Below are positions 45,665 through 54,085 of a stretch of DNA of 64,000 nt, piece after piece; within the stretch, counting starts at the first letter, position 1; each line of letters starts with the position of its first letter. This DNA is from Nitrosarchaeum koreense MY1 (GTDB taxonomy: Archaea > Thermoproteota > Nitrososphaeria > Nitrososphaerales > Nitrosopumilaceae), in the NCBI RefSeq assembly GCF_000220175.1, contig NZ_AFPU01000001.1, positions 965,512 to 1,029,511 on the forward strand. Reading direction: 5' to 3'. The notes beneath the pieces are model-generated. The model saw nothing but the letters and a program-made list of their open reading frames with translations, was not told the DNA's origin and made no database searches. The translations under genes were made by a program, and so were the position numbers.

Positions 45665-45829
45665 ATGTGTATTGTTTGCAATTGTAAGTTTGAGAACAGA
45701 ACAAGCGATTGTTGTTCATCTAATTGTAGCGTGGAAATGATAGAAATAGTCATATCAAAAAAAGGGTTGAAATTCAAACCACAAGATATTACCAAACTGG
45801 TTCATCAACCATCTGCAATCCAGAACTAG
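45665..45829 (+). CDS. 54-residue cysteine-rich micro-protein
   Basis: An ATG frame whose product opens MCIVCNCKF and then has SDCCSSNC, six cysteines in 21 residues, so probably metal binding. The remaining 33 residues form a helix-rich tail. A TATA-like TTATTTATTAATTAA stretch (45626-45640) is properly placed upstream. Its last 41 bases overlap the end of the convergent flavin-binding gene. No family recognised. Confidence 0.5.
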   Translation: MCIVCNCKFENRTSDCCSSNCSVEMIEIVISKKGLKFKPQDITKLVHQPSAIQN

Positions 45830-46430
45830 TAATTTCAAATCCCATTATTTTCAAAGTTTCTTTTGCAGTTGGAGAATTTCTTTTTAGTATTTGTTGTGCC
45901 AAATGAACTCTACTTTCAGGACGCATGTTTTGTCCAATTTTGTATTTACCTGAAAGAACTTCAGGAATAACTTTGATAACTGCTACTGCATCTAAAACTC
46001 TCATAGAAGATTGGATCGGATCATACCCACCCTCAGGCTGATATTTTTTCATTAAGCCATTTAACGCAAGTGTTTTTTCTTCCTTGTTTGATACTAGTGA
46101 TGCAGTACCTTTGATTACAACGCTGACATACAATGTATCAGCCAGAGATGCATCTTTTGGATCTTCAAAATATGAGGGTAAAAATTCCAACTCTCTATCA
46201 ACTTCAAACCCAACTTTACAGTTTCTATTGATGTTATCTATTTTTTCACCTTTGATATGCGAATGCATGTATACAAAATCATTTAAAAAAACAAAATTCA
46301 TTGGGATTATCTGAGGATATCCATTCTCATCAATACTTGAAATACGTCCAACATGTTCTTGATTCAAAAATTCTTTAATTTTTTGGGGTGACTTTATTTG
46401 TAAAATTCCAACTAGTTGCAATAAAAGCAA
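45789..46430 (-). CDS. pyridoxamine 5'-phosphate oxidase-like FMN-binding protein
   Basis: A 213-residue split-barrel protein. HVGRISSIDENGYPQIIPMN (26-45) and VYMHSHIKGEKIDNINRNCK are the flavin-binding strands of the PNPOx-like superfamily, followed by VIKGTASLVSN. Relatives bind FMN, F420 or haem and reduce small molecules. The C-terminal 60 residues are helical. The TTG start at 46430 is uncertain; a second TTG at 46421 is equally possible. Confidence 0.78.
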   Translation of the reverse strand: MLLLQLVGILQIKSPQKIKEFLNQEHVGRISSIDENGYPQIIPMNFVFLNDFVYMHSHIKGEKIDNINRNCKVGFEVDRELEFLPSYFEDPKDASLADTLYVSVVIKGTASLVSNKEEKTLALNGLMKKYQPEGGYDPIQSSMRVLDAVAVIKVIPEVLSGKYKIGQNMRPESRVHLAQQILKRNSPTAKETLKIMGFEITSSGLQMVDEPVW

Positions 46431-46495
46431 TTCTACTAATAATATTATAAATCCAGATCATTAATCGCTAAAATACAAGGTAATTAAAGAAAATT

Positions 46496-46719
46496 ATGGA
46501 CGATCCATATCTGAATGAATTAAAAAATGAGTTCAAAAAATATTCCTCAGAATTAAAAATATTAAAAAAAATCTCTTAAAATCAACTTCTCCAGAGGAAC
46601 AATCAAAAATTATAAAAAAAATAGATAAAGTTGCCAAAGAGATGGGAAAAAATCAAACACAATCAGCTAAAGTAACAAAATCAAGATTAAAAGAAATTAC
46701 TAGAACAAAAAAATTCTAA
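46496..46719 (+). pseudogene. small helical protein gene split by a homopolymer frameshift
   Basis: The ATG frame gives MDDPYLNELKNEFKKYSS and stops after 27 codons at 46577-46579. The frame one position over continues as STSPEEQSKIIKKIDKVAKE and ends RLKEITRTKKF at 46719. The two halves join as one 75-residue helical, lysine-rich protein if one A is added to the run of eight A (46564-46571). So the gene is frameshifted by a single base, read with slippage, or carries a sequencing error. No family recognised. Confidence 0.5.
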
Positions 46720-46767
46720 ATGTGAAATAAGATTCCTAAAATATAGGACTAATGTAGAGAATAAGAG

Positions 46768-47193
46768 TTGGACGAAAAAGAAGAAGAATGGATGGAAGCA
46801 ACAAATTTAGTGCTTAAAACACTTGAAGATTGGGGATCAAATTCAAAATTCATTTGGTTTAGAGAGTTACACAGAATTTCAGATGTTGACAAAGGGCAAT
46901 TAAGAAACATTCTCAATGAATTAAAAAAATCAAAAGATGTAAAACAGATGCATGGTACAAATAATAGAATATTTTTTTGTCTAAGTAAATACTATACAAA
47001 ATGCCATGATGCAGAATTTAGATTTAAAGGAAAACCAATAATGCTAAGAGATGGAAGTAAAGTCAAAGTAATTCAAAGTGAAACAAATGCAACTGCACGT
47101 ACAAGAAAAAGAATTGAAAAACAACACAAAAAACGACAAGTGAGATCATACACTAGAATGAAAAGTAAAAACAGGCGACCACATAAATCGTAA
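46768..47193 (+). CDS. winged-helix protein with a basic tail
   Basis: A 141-residue protein. Residues about 5-75 form a winged helix-like domain (WFRELHRISDVDKGQLRNIL is the turn and recognition helix). The last 45 residues (RTRKRIEKQHKKRQVRSYTR) are strongly basic, fit for nucleic-acid binding. The start is TTG at 46768. Specific family not recognised; a chromatin or RNA-binding role is a guess. Confidence 0.6.
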   Translation: MDEKEEEWMEATNLVLKTLEDWGSNSKFIWFRELHRISDVDKGQLRNILNELKKSKDVKQMHGTNNRIFFCLSKYYTKCHDAEFRFKGKPIMLRDGSKVKVIQSETNATARTRKRIEKQHKKRQVRSYTRMKSKNRRPHKS

Positions 47194-47194
47194 T

Positions 47195-47431
47195 TTAATT
47201 TTGTGGAAGATTTTCTGCATTTCTGCGCATAAGATTGAATTCAGCACGTTTTAGTTTTGTAGATTCTGCAAGATCTTCAGTCATATCATAAAGATCATGG
47301 ATTTTTAGATTTGAAACTATTTCATCTTCTTTTTGATCTTCCAAGTCCATCTCAATGTTAGATAAAATATCAATATTTTCTTCGAGAATTTTGATGCACT
47401 TTTTTATTGCCTCAGGAAGTTCGTCATCCAT
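47195..47431 (-). CDS. hypothetical acidic helical protein
   Basis: A 78-residue acidic protein of three predicted helices (AIKKCIKILEENIDILSNIE, HDLYDMTEDLAESTKL). ATG at 47431 chosen over a start 12 bases upstream. Stop adjacent (1 base) to the convergent winged-helix gene. Family not recognised; probably thaumarchaea-specific. Confidence 0.55.
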   Translation of the reverse strand: MDDELPEAIKKCIKILEENIDILSNIEMDLEDQKEDEIVSNLKIHDLYDMTEDLAESTKLKRAEFNLMRRNAENLPQN

Positions 47432-47481
47432 ACCAATTAGCAAGTTATGGTATAGTAAATGATTTTCGATTTAAAACAGAC

Positions 47482-48585
47482 TTATTTTTGGATTTGTTCA
47501 CGCAGGTAAGGCATCACATGGCTTGCAAATTTATCAATTGAGCCAAAGTAATTCTTACCCCAGAATCTAATTACGAAATGGTTTACACCTGCTTTCATAA
47601 ATCGTTCAAATGTAGGAATAATATCATCAGGAGTACCAACGGCAGTTGATGAGCGAGCAATTTTATCAGGAATTTTTGTTGCAGCTTCTCTCATTTTTAC
47701 AATCCAAGATTGATCAGACATTGAATATTCTGTAAAGTATTTTACAAAATCAAACCCTTCAATTTCTTTAATGCCATGTACTCGTAAGACTTCAGGCTTG
47801 AACAAACTTACCTTTACAGCTTCTTTCATTTTTGCCCATGATTCTTCTGCATCTTCTGAAAAGTAAACGTCAATGTCAAGTGCATATTGGAACTTATCTT
47901 TTTCTTCTTGAGTACGATTATGTTTATTCATAGATGTTTGAATTTGTTTTGCATGATCTTCAAATAATTCAGGAGTATAACCAATTGGCAACCATCCTTC
48001 TCCTAATTTTCCAGTGAGTTCTAAAGTGCGAGTACCGCCTGATGCCATATAAGTTGGTGGATGTGGTTTTCTAATTGGAGGTGCTTGAAGACATGCACCT
48101 TCTAGTTTGTAATATTTACCATCGTAATTTACAGTATTATCAGGAGTTGAACCATACAATGTTTTGATAACTTGAATTTGTTCTTCCCATTTTGAAACTG
48201 GTTTTTCAAATGGAATACAAAATTCTTTTAAATTTTGAGCTTCACCTGCACCAATTCCTAAAATTGCTCTTCCTTTTGAAACTCTATCAAGTGTAATTGC
48301 AGCTAATGCAATGTTTGAGGGATGTCTTCTGATTGCATCAGTTACACAAGTTCCCAGTTCAACATTATTTGTAACTGCAGCGATTGCAGAAAGCATTACC
48401 CAAGGATCTAAAACTATAGCATTTCTCCATTGGGGCACATTTGTGTGATCCATATAGAAAATAGAATCATAGCCAGTTTTATCGGCAAGCATACAGGCAG
48501 TTAAAATTTGATCTTCAGAATATCCTGCACGGGCAACATTTAATCCGTTTTGAATACCGAATTTTAATGGCTTTTCAGTAATCAT
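47482..48585 (-). CDS. LLM-class flavin/F420-dependent oxidoreductase
   Basis: A 367-residue luciferase-like TIM barrel. It begins KFGIQNGLNVARAGY and has SIFYMDHTN, VELGTCVTDAIRRHPSNIA (non-prolyl cis-peptide strand of F420 enzymes), and the closing region FVIRFWGKNYFG. Closest in feel to Mer and F420-dependent dehydrogenases. Ammonia oxidisers make F420 and encode several such enzymes; the substrate is unknown. ATG at 48585. It is followed, 100 bases upstream, by the Fe-ADH gene on the same strand. Confidence 0.85.
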   Translation of the reverse strand: MITEKPLKFGIQNGLNVARAGYSEDQILTACMLADKTGYDSIFYMDHTNVPQWRNAIVLDPWVMLSAIAAVTNNVELGTCVTDAIRRHPSNIALAAITLDRVSKGRAILGIGAGEAQNLKEFCIPFEKPVSKWEEQIQVIKTLYGSTPDNTVNYDGKYYKLEGACLQAPPIRKPHPPTYMASGGTRTLELTGKLGEGWLPIGYTPELFEDHAKQIQTSMNKHNRTQEEKDKFQYALDIDVYFSEDAEESWAKMKEAVKVSLFKPEVLRVHGIKEIEGFDFVKYFTEYSMSDQSWIVKMREAATKIPDKIARSSTAVGTPDDIIPTFERFMKAGVNHFVIRFWGKNYFGSIDKFASHVMPYLREQIQK

Positions 48586-48685
48586 ACAATTAGACTAAAA
48601 CATTAGCATAAATAAGTTTAGTCAAAACGAGAATCGTTATAATGTATCAATAAAATAGAAAAAAAGTAAAATCCGTGTGGATTTT

Positions 48686-49630
48686 TTATAGATTACCTGA
48701 TTTAATATCCTCTAGACACTTGATGACATCTTGTTTAGTGATTGGAATTGGATTTGGATCCAAATGTCCCCTGTCAGTCATTACAGTATCTGCTGCTTCT
48801 GATACGTCAGCCTTTAGAGTCAATCTATCAAAGCCAAGTTTAGCCATGGCTTCTTTGAATCTATCATAGAAGATAGATTTGTTATGCTTATGTGCAACTG
48901 TAGTACAAGAAGACAACGAGTATCCGTGTGGAATTCCTTCATTTGAGAACACATATGATAATGCATGTCCAAGTGTAGTTGAACAGTTACCAAATCCAAT
49001 ACCAGAAAGCATCGAACCATAAGGATAGTTTTCCGGTTTGTCATTCATAATTGCATCATAGAGTATCTCAAATGCTTGTTTACACATTGTTCTTGTAAAG
49101 TCATTACCGAGTTTGCTGTCATAGCCCTCAGTGGCTTGTGCACATGCATCACAAACAGAGCTTTTGATGACTTGTTCTGGAGTACCATCCATAAAATACG
49201 AATCGACTACAGCCATGTCAGCAAGAAATCTGTCTTCTCGCAATAGCTTCTTTTTTCCATCAAACTTCAAAACGCAATATGTTGTCATTTCAGCTCCTGT
49301 TCCAAATGTAGTTGGAATTAAGATTTTTTCTTTTTTCATTTCAGGTGCAGCATATTTTACTACATCCATTGAACTGCCTCCTCCTAATCCAATTAGCACT
49401 GAAGGGTTCTTGTCTTTGAATTTTGAAATAACAGTATTGACATCATCAATTGATGGTTCAGGTGTTACTTGATCATACAGTAAATAGTCCTTAATCCCCA
49501 TTTTACCAAGCCATTTATCAGAAAGTTCTGGAGGAACGGTTGTAACAACTAGGGCGTTTTTTGGGTATTCTGTTTCACCAAGTGCATTTTTTCCAAAATT
49601 AATTATTTTTGGAATGCGTACTGTGTGCAT
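48686..49630 (-). CDS. iron-containing alcohol dehydrogenase; likely semialdehyde reductase of the carbon-fixation cycle
   Basis: A group III Fe-ADH of about 314 residues. It has a Gly-rich NAD(P) loop LIGLGGGSSMDVVKYAAP, PTTFGTGAEMTTYCVL, and metal ligands in CDACAQATEGYDS, NCSTTLGHALSYVFSNEGIPHGYS. From memory, a Nitrosopumilus maritimus enzyme of this family (Nmar_1110) reduces malonic and succinic semialdehydes in the 3-hydroxypropionate/4-hydroxybutyrate cycle; this gene looks like its orthologue. The family is typically 300-400 residues. I prefer the ATG at 49630 (HTVRIPKIINFG follows) to ATGs at 49642/49645 because it fits the shared TATA element at 49649-49658. Confidence 0.87.
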   Translation of the reverse strand: MHTVRIPKIINFGKNALGETEYPKNALVVTTVPPELSDKWLGKMGIKDYLLYDQVTPEPSIDDVNTVISKFKDKNPSVLIGLGGGSSMDVVKYAAPEMKKEKILIPTTFGTGAEMTTYCVLKFDGKKKLLREDRFLADMAVVDSYFMDGTPEQVIKSSVCDACAQATEGYDSKLGNDFTRTMCKQAFEILYDAIMNDKPENYPYGSMLSGIGFGNCSTTLGHALSYVFSNEGIPHGYSLSSCTTVAHKHNKSIFYDRFKEAMAKLGFDRLTLKADVSEAADTVMTDRGHLDPNPIPITKQDVIKCLEDIKSGNL

Positions 49631-49648
49631 AAATCTAACCATCATTGA

Positions 49649-49658
49649 TTATTATTAT
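49649..49658. promoter_or_regulatory. shared TATA element of a divergent gene pair
   Basis: ATTATTATATC (49648-49658) reads as a TATA-like box in both directions (GATATAATAAT on the minus strand). Its centre is about 29 bases before the ATG at 49682 and about 23 bases before the ATG at 49630. The alternative upstream starts of the two genes would leave only 21 bases between them. One element may therefore serve both promoters. Confidence 0.4.
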
Positions 49659-49681
49659 ATCTTGGCGTGAAAAAGAAACGT

Positions 49682-50959
49682 ATGATTATTCAAAATTATG
49701 AAGAATTGGCAACATCAGAAAAGAAGATAGATTGTTTGAAGATTCTAGAGGAAGGACTAAAAGCTGCAGACCCAGAAAATATTATACCAAAATTTGTCAC
49801 TCCAGAAGAAATTAAAATTAACGGAAAAACTATCAAACTAAACAAGTTTTCTGGAATCTATACGGTGGCATTTGGAAAAGCAGGAGATTCCATGACACGG
49901 GCACTAAATGCTATAATTCCAATAAAAAACGGCATCATAGTAATCCCAAAAGGTTCAAAATCAAAAATAAAAGGTAAAAAATTTCAGATTTTTAATTCTG
50001 GACATCCAAAACCTGATCAGACAAGTGTAAAGGCAGCAAAAGAAGTGATAAAATTTCTACAAAATAGAAGAGAAGGAGAATTAGTGATTTATTTGGTCTC
50101 AGGGGGAGGATCATCATTACTTGCAATTCCTGATGACATAACATTGGATGATAAAATCTACGTGACCGATCTGTTGCTAAAATCAGGATCTACAATTCAA
50201 GAGTTTAACTGTATTAGAAAACACTTATCAAAAATCAAGGGGGGCAGACTAGTTGAAAATACTAAATGTCAAGGAATTGGACTAGTCATGTCAGATGTTG
50301 AAGGAGATGATCTTTCATCTATTGCATCAGGGACAACATACATGGACGATACAACATTTTTAGAGGCACTAAACATAATCAACAAGTACAAATTAAAAAA
50401 TAAAATCCCATTAGAAATTTTACAAAGATTAGAAGATGGATTTAAAGGAAAGATTCCTGAAACACCGAAAAAAGCACTGATTGAAAATTACATCATTGCA
50501 AACAATAAAAATTGTCTTGATGCAATGGAATTAAAAGCTAAAGAGCTTGGATATAAAACAAAAACGATGCAGATATTTGGTAACATAAAAGATGCTACAC
50601 AAAAAATTATGGAAAATATTTCAGATGAACAAAAAACTTGCCTAATATTTGGTGGTGAACCGACAGTTGAAGTAATCGGAAAAGGATCAGGAGGAAGAAA
50701 TCAAGAGTTAGTTTTAAGAATTTTAAAGAATGCACAAAACATGAAAAAAATTGCTATTGCATCAGCAGGTACCGATGGGATTGATGGAAATTCATTATTT
50801 GCAGGAGCAATAATAGAAAATATCAAAATTGACGAGTCAATAATTAAAGAATTTTTAAAAAATAGTGATTCTGCAAGATTCTTTCAAAAACAAAAATGCA
50901 ATATTCGAACCGATTTTACCCATACGAATCTTATGGATATAGGCATGGTATTGAAATAA
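49682..50959 (+). CDS. glycerate 2-kinase (MOFRL family)
   Basis: A protein of about 425 residues. The N-terminal lid/Rossmann domain has YTVAFGKAGDSMTRALN and LVIYLVSGGGSSLLAIP, the substrate loop; the C-terminal MOFRL domain shows LIFGGEPTVEVIGKGSGGRN and ASAGTDGIDGNSLFAGAII. It phosphorylates D-glycerate at C2, linking glycerate to 2-phosphoglycerate and gluconeogenesis. A GTG start at 49667 adds five residues, but the ATG at 49682 better fits promoter spacing. Divergent from Fe-ADH. Confidence 0.87.
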   Translation: MIIQNYEELATSEKKIDCLKILEEGLKAADPENIIPKFVTPEEIKINGKTIKLNKFSGIYTVAFGKAGDSMTRALNAIIPIKNGIIVIPKGSKSKIKGKKFQIFNSGHPKPDQTSVKAAKEVIKFLQNRREGELVIYLVSGGGSSLLAIPDDITLDDKIYVTDLLLKSGSTIQEFNCIRKHLSKIKGGRLVENTKCQGIGLVMSDVEGDDLSSIASGTTYMDDTTFLEALNIINKYKLKNKIPLEILQRLEDGFKGKIPETPKKALIENYIIANNKNCLDAMELKAKELGYKTKTMQIFGNIKDATQKIMENISDEQKTCLIFGGEPTVEVIGKGSGGRNQELVLRILKNAQNMKKIAIASAGTDGIDGNSLFAGAIIENIKIDESIIKEFLKNSDSARFFQKQKCNIRTDFTHTNLMDIGMVLK

Positions 50960-50963
50960 ATTT

Positions 50964-51068
50964 TCAATTACAGATTGATTGCTGTTCTTTCTTTGAATGT
51001 TCTTTTCGCATTCTAGCTATAACTGCAGCTAATTGCGCTTCATGAATTTCATCCAGAGTTTCGCACAT
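50964..51068 (-). CDS. 34-residue micro-protein
   Basis: An ATG frame encoding MCETLDEIHEAQLAAVIARM and ending SICN. It is one amphipathic helix with charged ends. A GTG nine bases upstream is in frame. It fills the gap between glycerate kinase and the universal stress protein. No family known; seems plausible by composition. Confidence 0.42.
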   Translation of the reverse strand: MCETLDEIHEAQLAAVIARMRKEHSKKEQQSICN

Positions 51069-51189
51069 AACACTCACATAAAATACTGAAACTTAAAGAT
51101 TTAATGAGATTTTATAAGATAGAACAATCAGGAAATATACATTATTAGAGATTCATATTATTTCTAAATCATTAAAATTTTTAACTTAT

Positions 51190-51609
51190 TTATTTTATTA
51201 CAGTCACTGGAGTCTTTGTGGTTTCAACAAGATAGCTTGAAACGCTTCCCAAGAAAAGACGTTTTAAAGTGCTTTTACCTTTTGCTCCAATTACAATCAG
51301 ATCGTGTTTGTATTTCTTAGCAAATTGTTCAATATCATATGCAGGATCAGAACCATAAACTAACTTCGTTGTAAATGGTATACTTTGATTAATACATCTG
51401 TCTTCTGCATCCTTGATAAATTTCTGAGATTTTTTTGCTAGAGATTTTTTGACTTTGTCTTTAGAGTGCCCAATAATATGAACTGGGGGAAGCGTTGCAA
51501 CATGAAGAATAGTTATAGAATAATTATCATTACTAGCAAATTCAATTGCCTTTTCCAAACCCCTTATAGAATTTGGAGAACCATCAATAGGGACAAGGAT
51601 TTTTTTCAT
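51190..51609 (-). CDS. universal stress protein (UspA family)
   Basis: A 139-residue single Usp domain. It starts KKILVPIDGSPNSIRGLEKA and carries the nucleotide-binding motif IVIGAKGKSTLKRLFLGSVS (G-2x-G-9x-G-S). These proteins bind ATP and dimerise under stress. ATG start. Standing alone, 120 bases from the next small gene on the same strand. Confidence 0.92.
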   Translation of the reverse strand: MKKILVPIDGSPNSIRGLEKAIEFASNDNYSITILHVATLPPVHIIGHSKDKVKKSLAKKSQKFIKDAEDRCINQSIPFTTKLVYGSDPAYDIEQFAKKYKHDLIVIGAKGKSTLKRLFLGSVSSYLVETTKTPVTVIK

Positions 51610-51872
51610 GGTTAAAGTGAATTTTTACTGAGATTTATGTATACAAGATGAATTTCATTTTAAAAAATAAGATAGTAGTGAAAAATTAGTGATTACAAAA
51701 AATCAGAGTCAAAAGATCTAGTTAGGATAAAATATTCATCAGATATTGGTACTTAAAATACATATGAAAGATGTAAAAAATTATTACAATTGTTTAAAAC
51801 AAATTCAAAAAATAAACATTTTTTTAATAAAAAATATGTTGCTTTGAAATACTATAATCACCAAATCATACC

Positions 51873-51968
51873 ATGAATAAAAAAAGTATGAGCAAATGCG
51901 ATAATCCATCTTGTGCATGTGGTTGCCATGAGGGATCAAATTATAGACGGGGAAGGATAAGAGGATAA
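51873..51968 (+). CDS. 31-residue Cys-rich metal-binding micro-protein
   Basis: An ATG frame. The centre KCDNPSCACGCHEGSNYRR has four cysteines and a histidine in 12 residues, a likely metal or Fe-S site; the tail is arginine-rich. The stop is 3 bases before the Lrp-domain gene, so it probably heads a three-gene operon. A TATA-like element (TATAATCACCAAATCATA, 51853-51870) lies close upstream. Confidence 0.55.
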   Translation: MNKKSMSKCDNPSCACGCHEGSNYRRGRIRG

Positions 51969-51971
51969 ATT

Positions 51972-52217
51972 ATGGAAATTGCATATATTTTGATACAGTG
52001 TGATTTAGGTTCCGAAGAGCAGATCATAAATCAAATTATGCAAATTCCAGAAGTAAAAGAAGTAAGAGGAACATATGGAATTTATGATGTTTTTTGCAAA
52101 GTTCAAGCAGACACAAAAGATTCGCTTGATAATGTAATTACGAATAAAATTAGAAAGATTCCAAAGATTCGCTCAACCATAACACTTCATTACATACCAT
52201 CACAAGGAGGAAAGTAG
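51972..52217 (+). CDS. stand-alone Lrp/AsnC ligand-binding (RAM) domain
   Basis: An 81-residue alpha/beta protein. Pattern YILIQCDLGSEEQIINQIM, VKEVRGTYGIYDVFCKVQA and IRSTITLHYIP is the RAM domain that binds amino acids and assembles octamers in Lrp regulators. The DNA-binding half is absent, as in many archaeal single-domain versions that modulate partners. Second of a compact operon; next gene begins directly after its stop. Confidence 0.85.
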   Translation: MEIAYILIQCDLGSEEQIINQIMQIPEVKEVRGTYGIYDVFCKVQADTKDSLDNVITNKIRKIPKIRSTITLHYIPSQGGK

Positions 52218-52457
52218 ATGCTAGAAAAACAATTCAATCCAGATTTATTGTATAATAGAATTGTTCATTATTACATGGATAAGAAAGGATATTCAATAGA
52301 CAAGGCAAATTCAATTGCCCAATCAGTAGTAAAAAGAGAGGCTCAAAGAAGAATATGTAAAAATGACAAATGCAAACATTTCTCACATGATCACATTAGA
52401 AATTCTGAAACATGTTTAGTATTAGATTGTGATTGTGGAAAATTTCAAACTAAGTAA
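52218..52457 (+). CDS. Cys/His-rich hypothetical protein
   Basis: A 79-residue ATG-started protein. An N-terminal helix region (NRIVHYYMDKKGYSIDKANS) is followed by CKNDKCKHFSHDH and CLVLDCDCGKF, five cysteines and three histidines suitable for zinc. It follows the RAM-domain gene with no gap; with the 31-residue Cys-rich gene these form a possible metal-related unit. It overlaps the convergent nuclease gene's end by 8 bases. Confidence 0.6.
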   Translation: MLEKQFNPDLLYNRIVHYYMDKKGYSIDKANSIAQSVVKREAQRRICKNDKCKHFSHDHIRNSETCLVLDCDCGKFQTK

Positions 52458-53436
52458 AGTCATCTAAAGAATTTTCACGAAGCGGTTGTGCACTAATTCC
52501 AAGTGTTCTTAGATGTGCTGCAAACTCTTCAACAAATCCATGTATAGTGTAAACTTGTTCCGCTTCAGAACGAATTACCAAGTCTACTAATTCATTAAAA
52601 TCACAATGATCACTCATAATTATTGAATAATCTGAACGTCGTCCAAATGCAAATCGAGGAGATTGTGCCCAACCACTAAAACCTATAGTCACTGCACCAT
52701 ACTTTGACTTCATATCTTTGAGAAATTGATTCTTTTCAGACATTAACGGAGCTATCATCATCCACGGTTTGTTTTTCAATAATCCATTTTTTTCTGCTTC
52801 AGTATGACCGATTCCATCATTTAGAGAAATACCAAGTTTCTGGTGAAGTGCATTCATTTGTTTTACAGAATCATGAAAATACAATGGTCCCCAATGACCA
52901 AAAAGTTGAGTAATAGTTTGAGCTTTTCCTAGCTGATAGCCCAATAAAATTACAGGAATTCCTTTTCCATAAAGTTCTGAGATCAATTCATTGACTTGTT
53001 TTTGAATAACATCTAATTTTGGAAATACAAATTCAGGTAAACCAAATGTACATTCTGTGATTAGTGTTTTACATTTTGGAATTATTCCACCTTTAAGAAA
53101 TCCTCTATCTCGCGTACAAATATCTCCAGTGTAAAAAATATCATCAAAAAGCAAACTTTTTGCACCTAAAATATGCCCACTATCAATTAATGAAAAATCA
53201 ACAATATTTTGTACATGGTTTTCCATCTTAAAACCTCTGAGATTTGCAATCTCACTTGTCTCAATTGAGGCAAGTATAGTACCGCCATTTTTGGATGGAA
53301 GATGATCAGAGTGTGCATGGGATACAAAATTTACTCCCATTGAATCAGTTTTTTTAGGATCCAAACTAACGCGTTTACCTTCAGTCTCACATAGTATTCC
53401 ATTTTTGGTCATTCGAATACGAGGAGACAATGTCAA
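52450..53436 (-). CDS. metallo-beta-lactamase fold exonuclease (mRNA 3'-end-processing-like)
   Basis: A 328-residue MBL protein. The metal motif is NFVSHAHSDHLPS; later metal ligands are SGHILGAKS and FYTGDI; then TECTFG, the beta-CASP-like MIAPLM and SDHCDFNELVDLV. It is the group related to DNA ligase-associated or SNM1-type exonucleases and the eukaryotic mRNA 3'-end processing factor. Substrate DNA or RNA not decided. TTG at 53436 or ATG at 53412 may be the start. Confidence 0.82.
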   Translation of the reverse strand: MTLSPRIRMTKNGILCETEGKRVSLDPKKTDSMGVNFVSHAHSDHLPSKNGGTILASIETSEIANLRGFKMENHVQNIVDFSLIDSGHILGAKSLLFDDIFYTGDICTRDRGFLKGGIIPKCKTLITECTFGLPEFVFPKLDVIQKQVNELISELYGKGIPVILLGYQLGKAQTITQLFGHWGPLYFHDSVKQMNALHQKLGISLNDGIGHTEAEKNGLLKNKPWMMIAPLMSEKNQFLKDMKSKYGAVTIGFSGWAQSPRFAFGRRSDYSIIMSDHCDFNELVDLVIRSEAEQVYTIHGFVEEFAAHLRTLGISAQPLRENSLDDFT

Positions 53437-53540
53437 ACAAAATAATTGGATTTGATATAAATTGCAGGTTTAGTCTATGTGAACCGTAGATTAAACTATT
53501 TTTCAACAAATCTAGAATATGACAGATTTGATAATATTTT

Positions 53541-53663
53541 ATGGATGTCATAAAATTAGTCAGAGTGGAAGAATCAATAATTCATGTCAAGTTGGACGGG
53601 ACCATGATGGTACATGGCCATGTGTACTCCCACCGTTTCGGGGATAAAAATAGACACAGATAG
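53541..53663 (+). CDS. possible 40-residue beta-rich micro-protein
   Basis: An ATG frame reading MDVIKLVRVEESIIHVKLDG and then MMVHGHVYSHRFGDKN. Alternating hydrophobic residues suggest a small beta-sheet; two HGH/SH clusters might bind a metal. It lies in a 307-base gap between the MBL nuclease and the next gene. The region is richer in GC than its flanks. No family known. Confidence 0.4.
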   Translation: MDVIKLVRVEESIIHVKLDGTMMVHGHVYSHRFGDKNRHR

Positions 53664-53743
53664 GCGTGAAAAATAAAAATATACTTTTTATTTTATCCAT
53701 CAAGAGTAAAAGTTCTAAATTCTGGAAGTGTTGCTAATTACCA

Positions 53744-54085
53744 ATGTTGTACCACTGGATTGAATGGGATATGTGGGATAAAAGAACCAGAAGATATGCA
53801 ATTTTAGAAAAAGAAATTATTTTTGAAAAGAACAAGAAAAATGATTCTATTTTGATCCTCCAAGCAAAATCAAGCATGATAAATTCGATGAAAAAAGACA
53901 TTGAAAGATGGGAACAGAATAATGGAATTTACCCTAAAGAAACACTATGGAAGCCAGAAATCAAAATATTTGATGAGGTAACTAGTCGTTCCAAAATTTT
54001 TGAATTAATAGGAAATAATGGTCAACATATTTCATTTGGACATACCATATTTGAAATGAAGTTTTCTGTAAAACTATCGGAGTGA
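53744..54085 (+). CDS. hypothetical protein
   Basis: A 113-residue protein. The N-terminus is rich in Trp and charged residues (LYHWIEWDMWDKRTRRYAIL) followed by a beta-rich C-terminal half (ISFGHTIFEMKFSVKLS). Not recognised. It overlaps the end of the TIR/TPR-like gene by 12 bases on opposite strands and follows the micro-gene at 53541. Confidence 0.5.
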   Translation: MLYHWIEWDMWDKRTRRYAILEKEIIFEKNKKNDSILILQAKSSMINSMKKDIERWEQNNGIYPKETLWKPEIKIFDEVTSRSKIFELIGNNGQHISFGHTIFEMKFSVKLSE

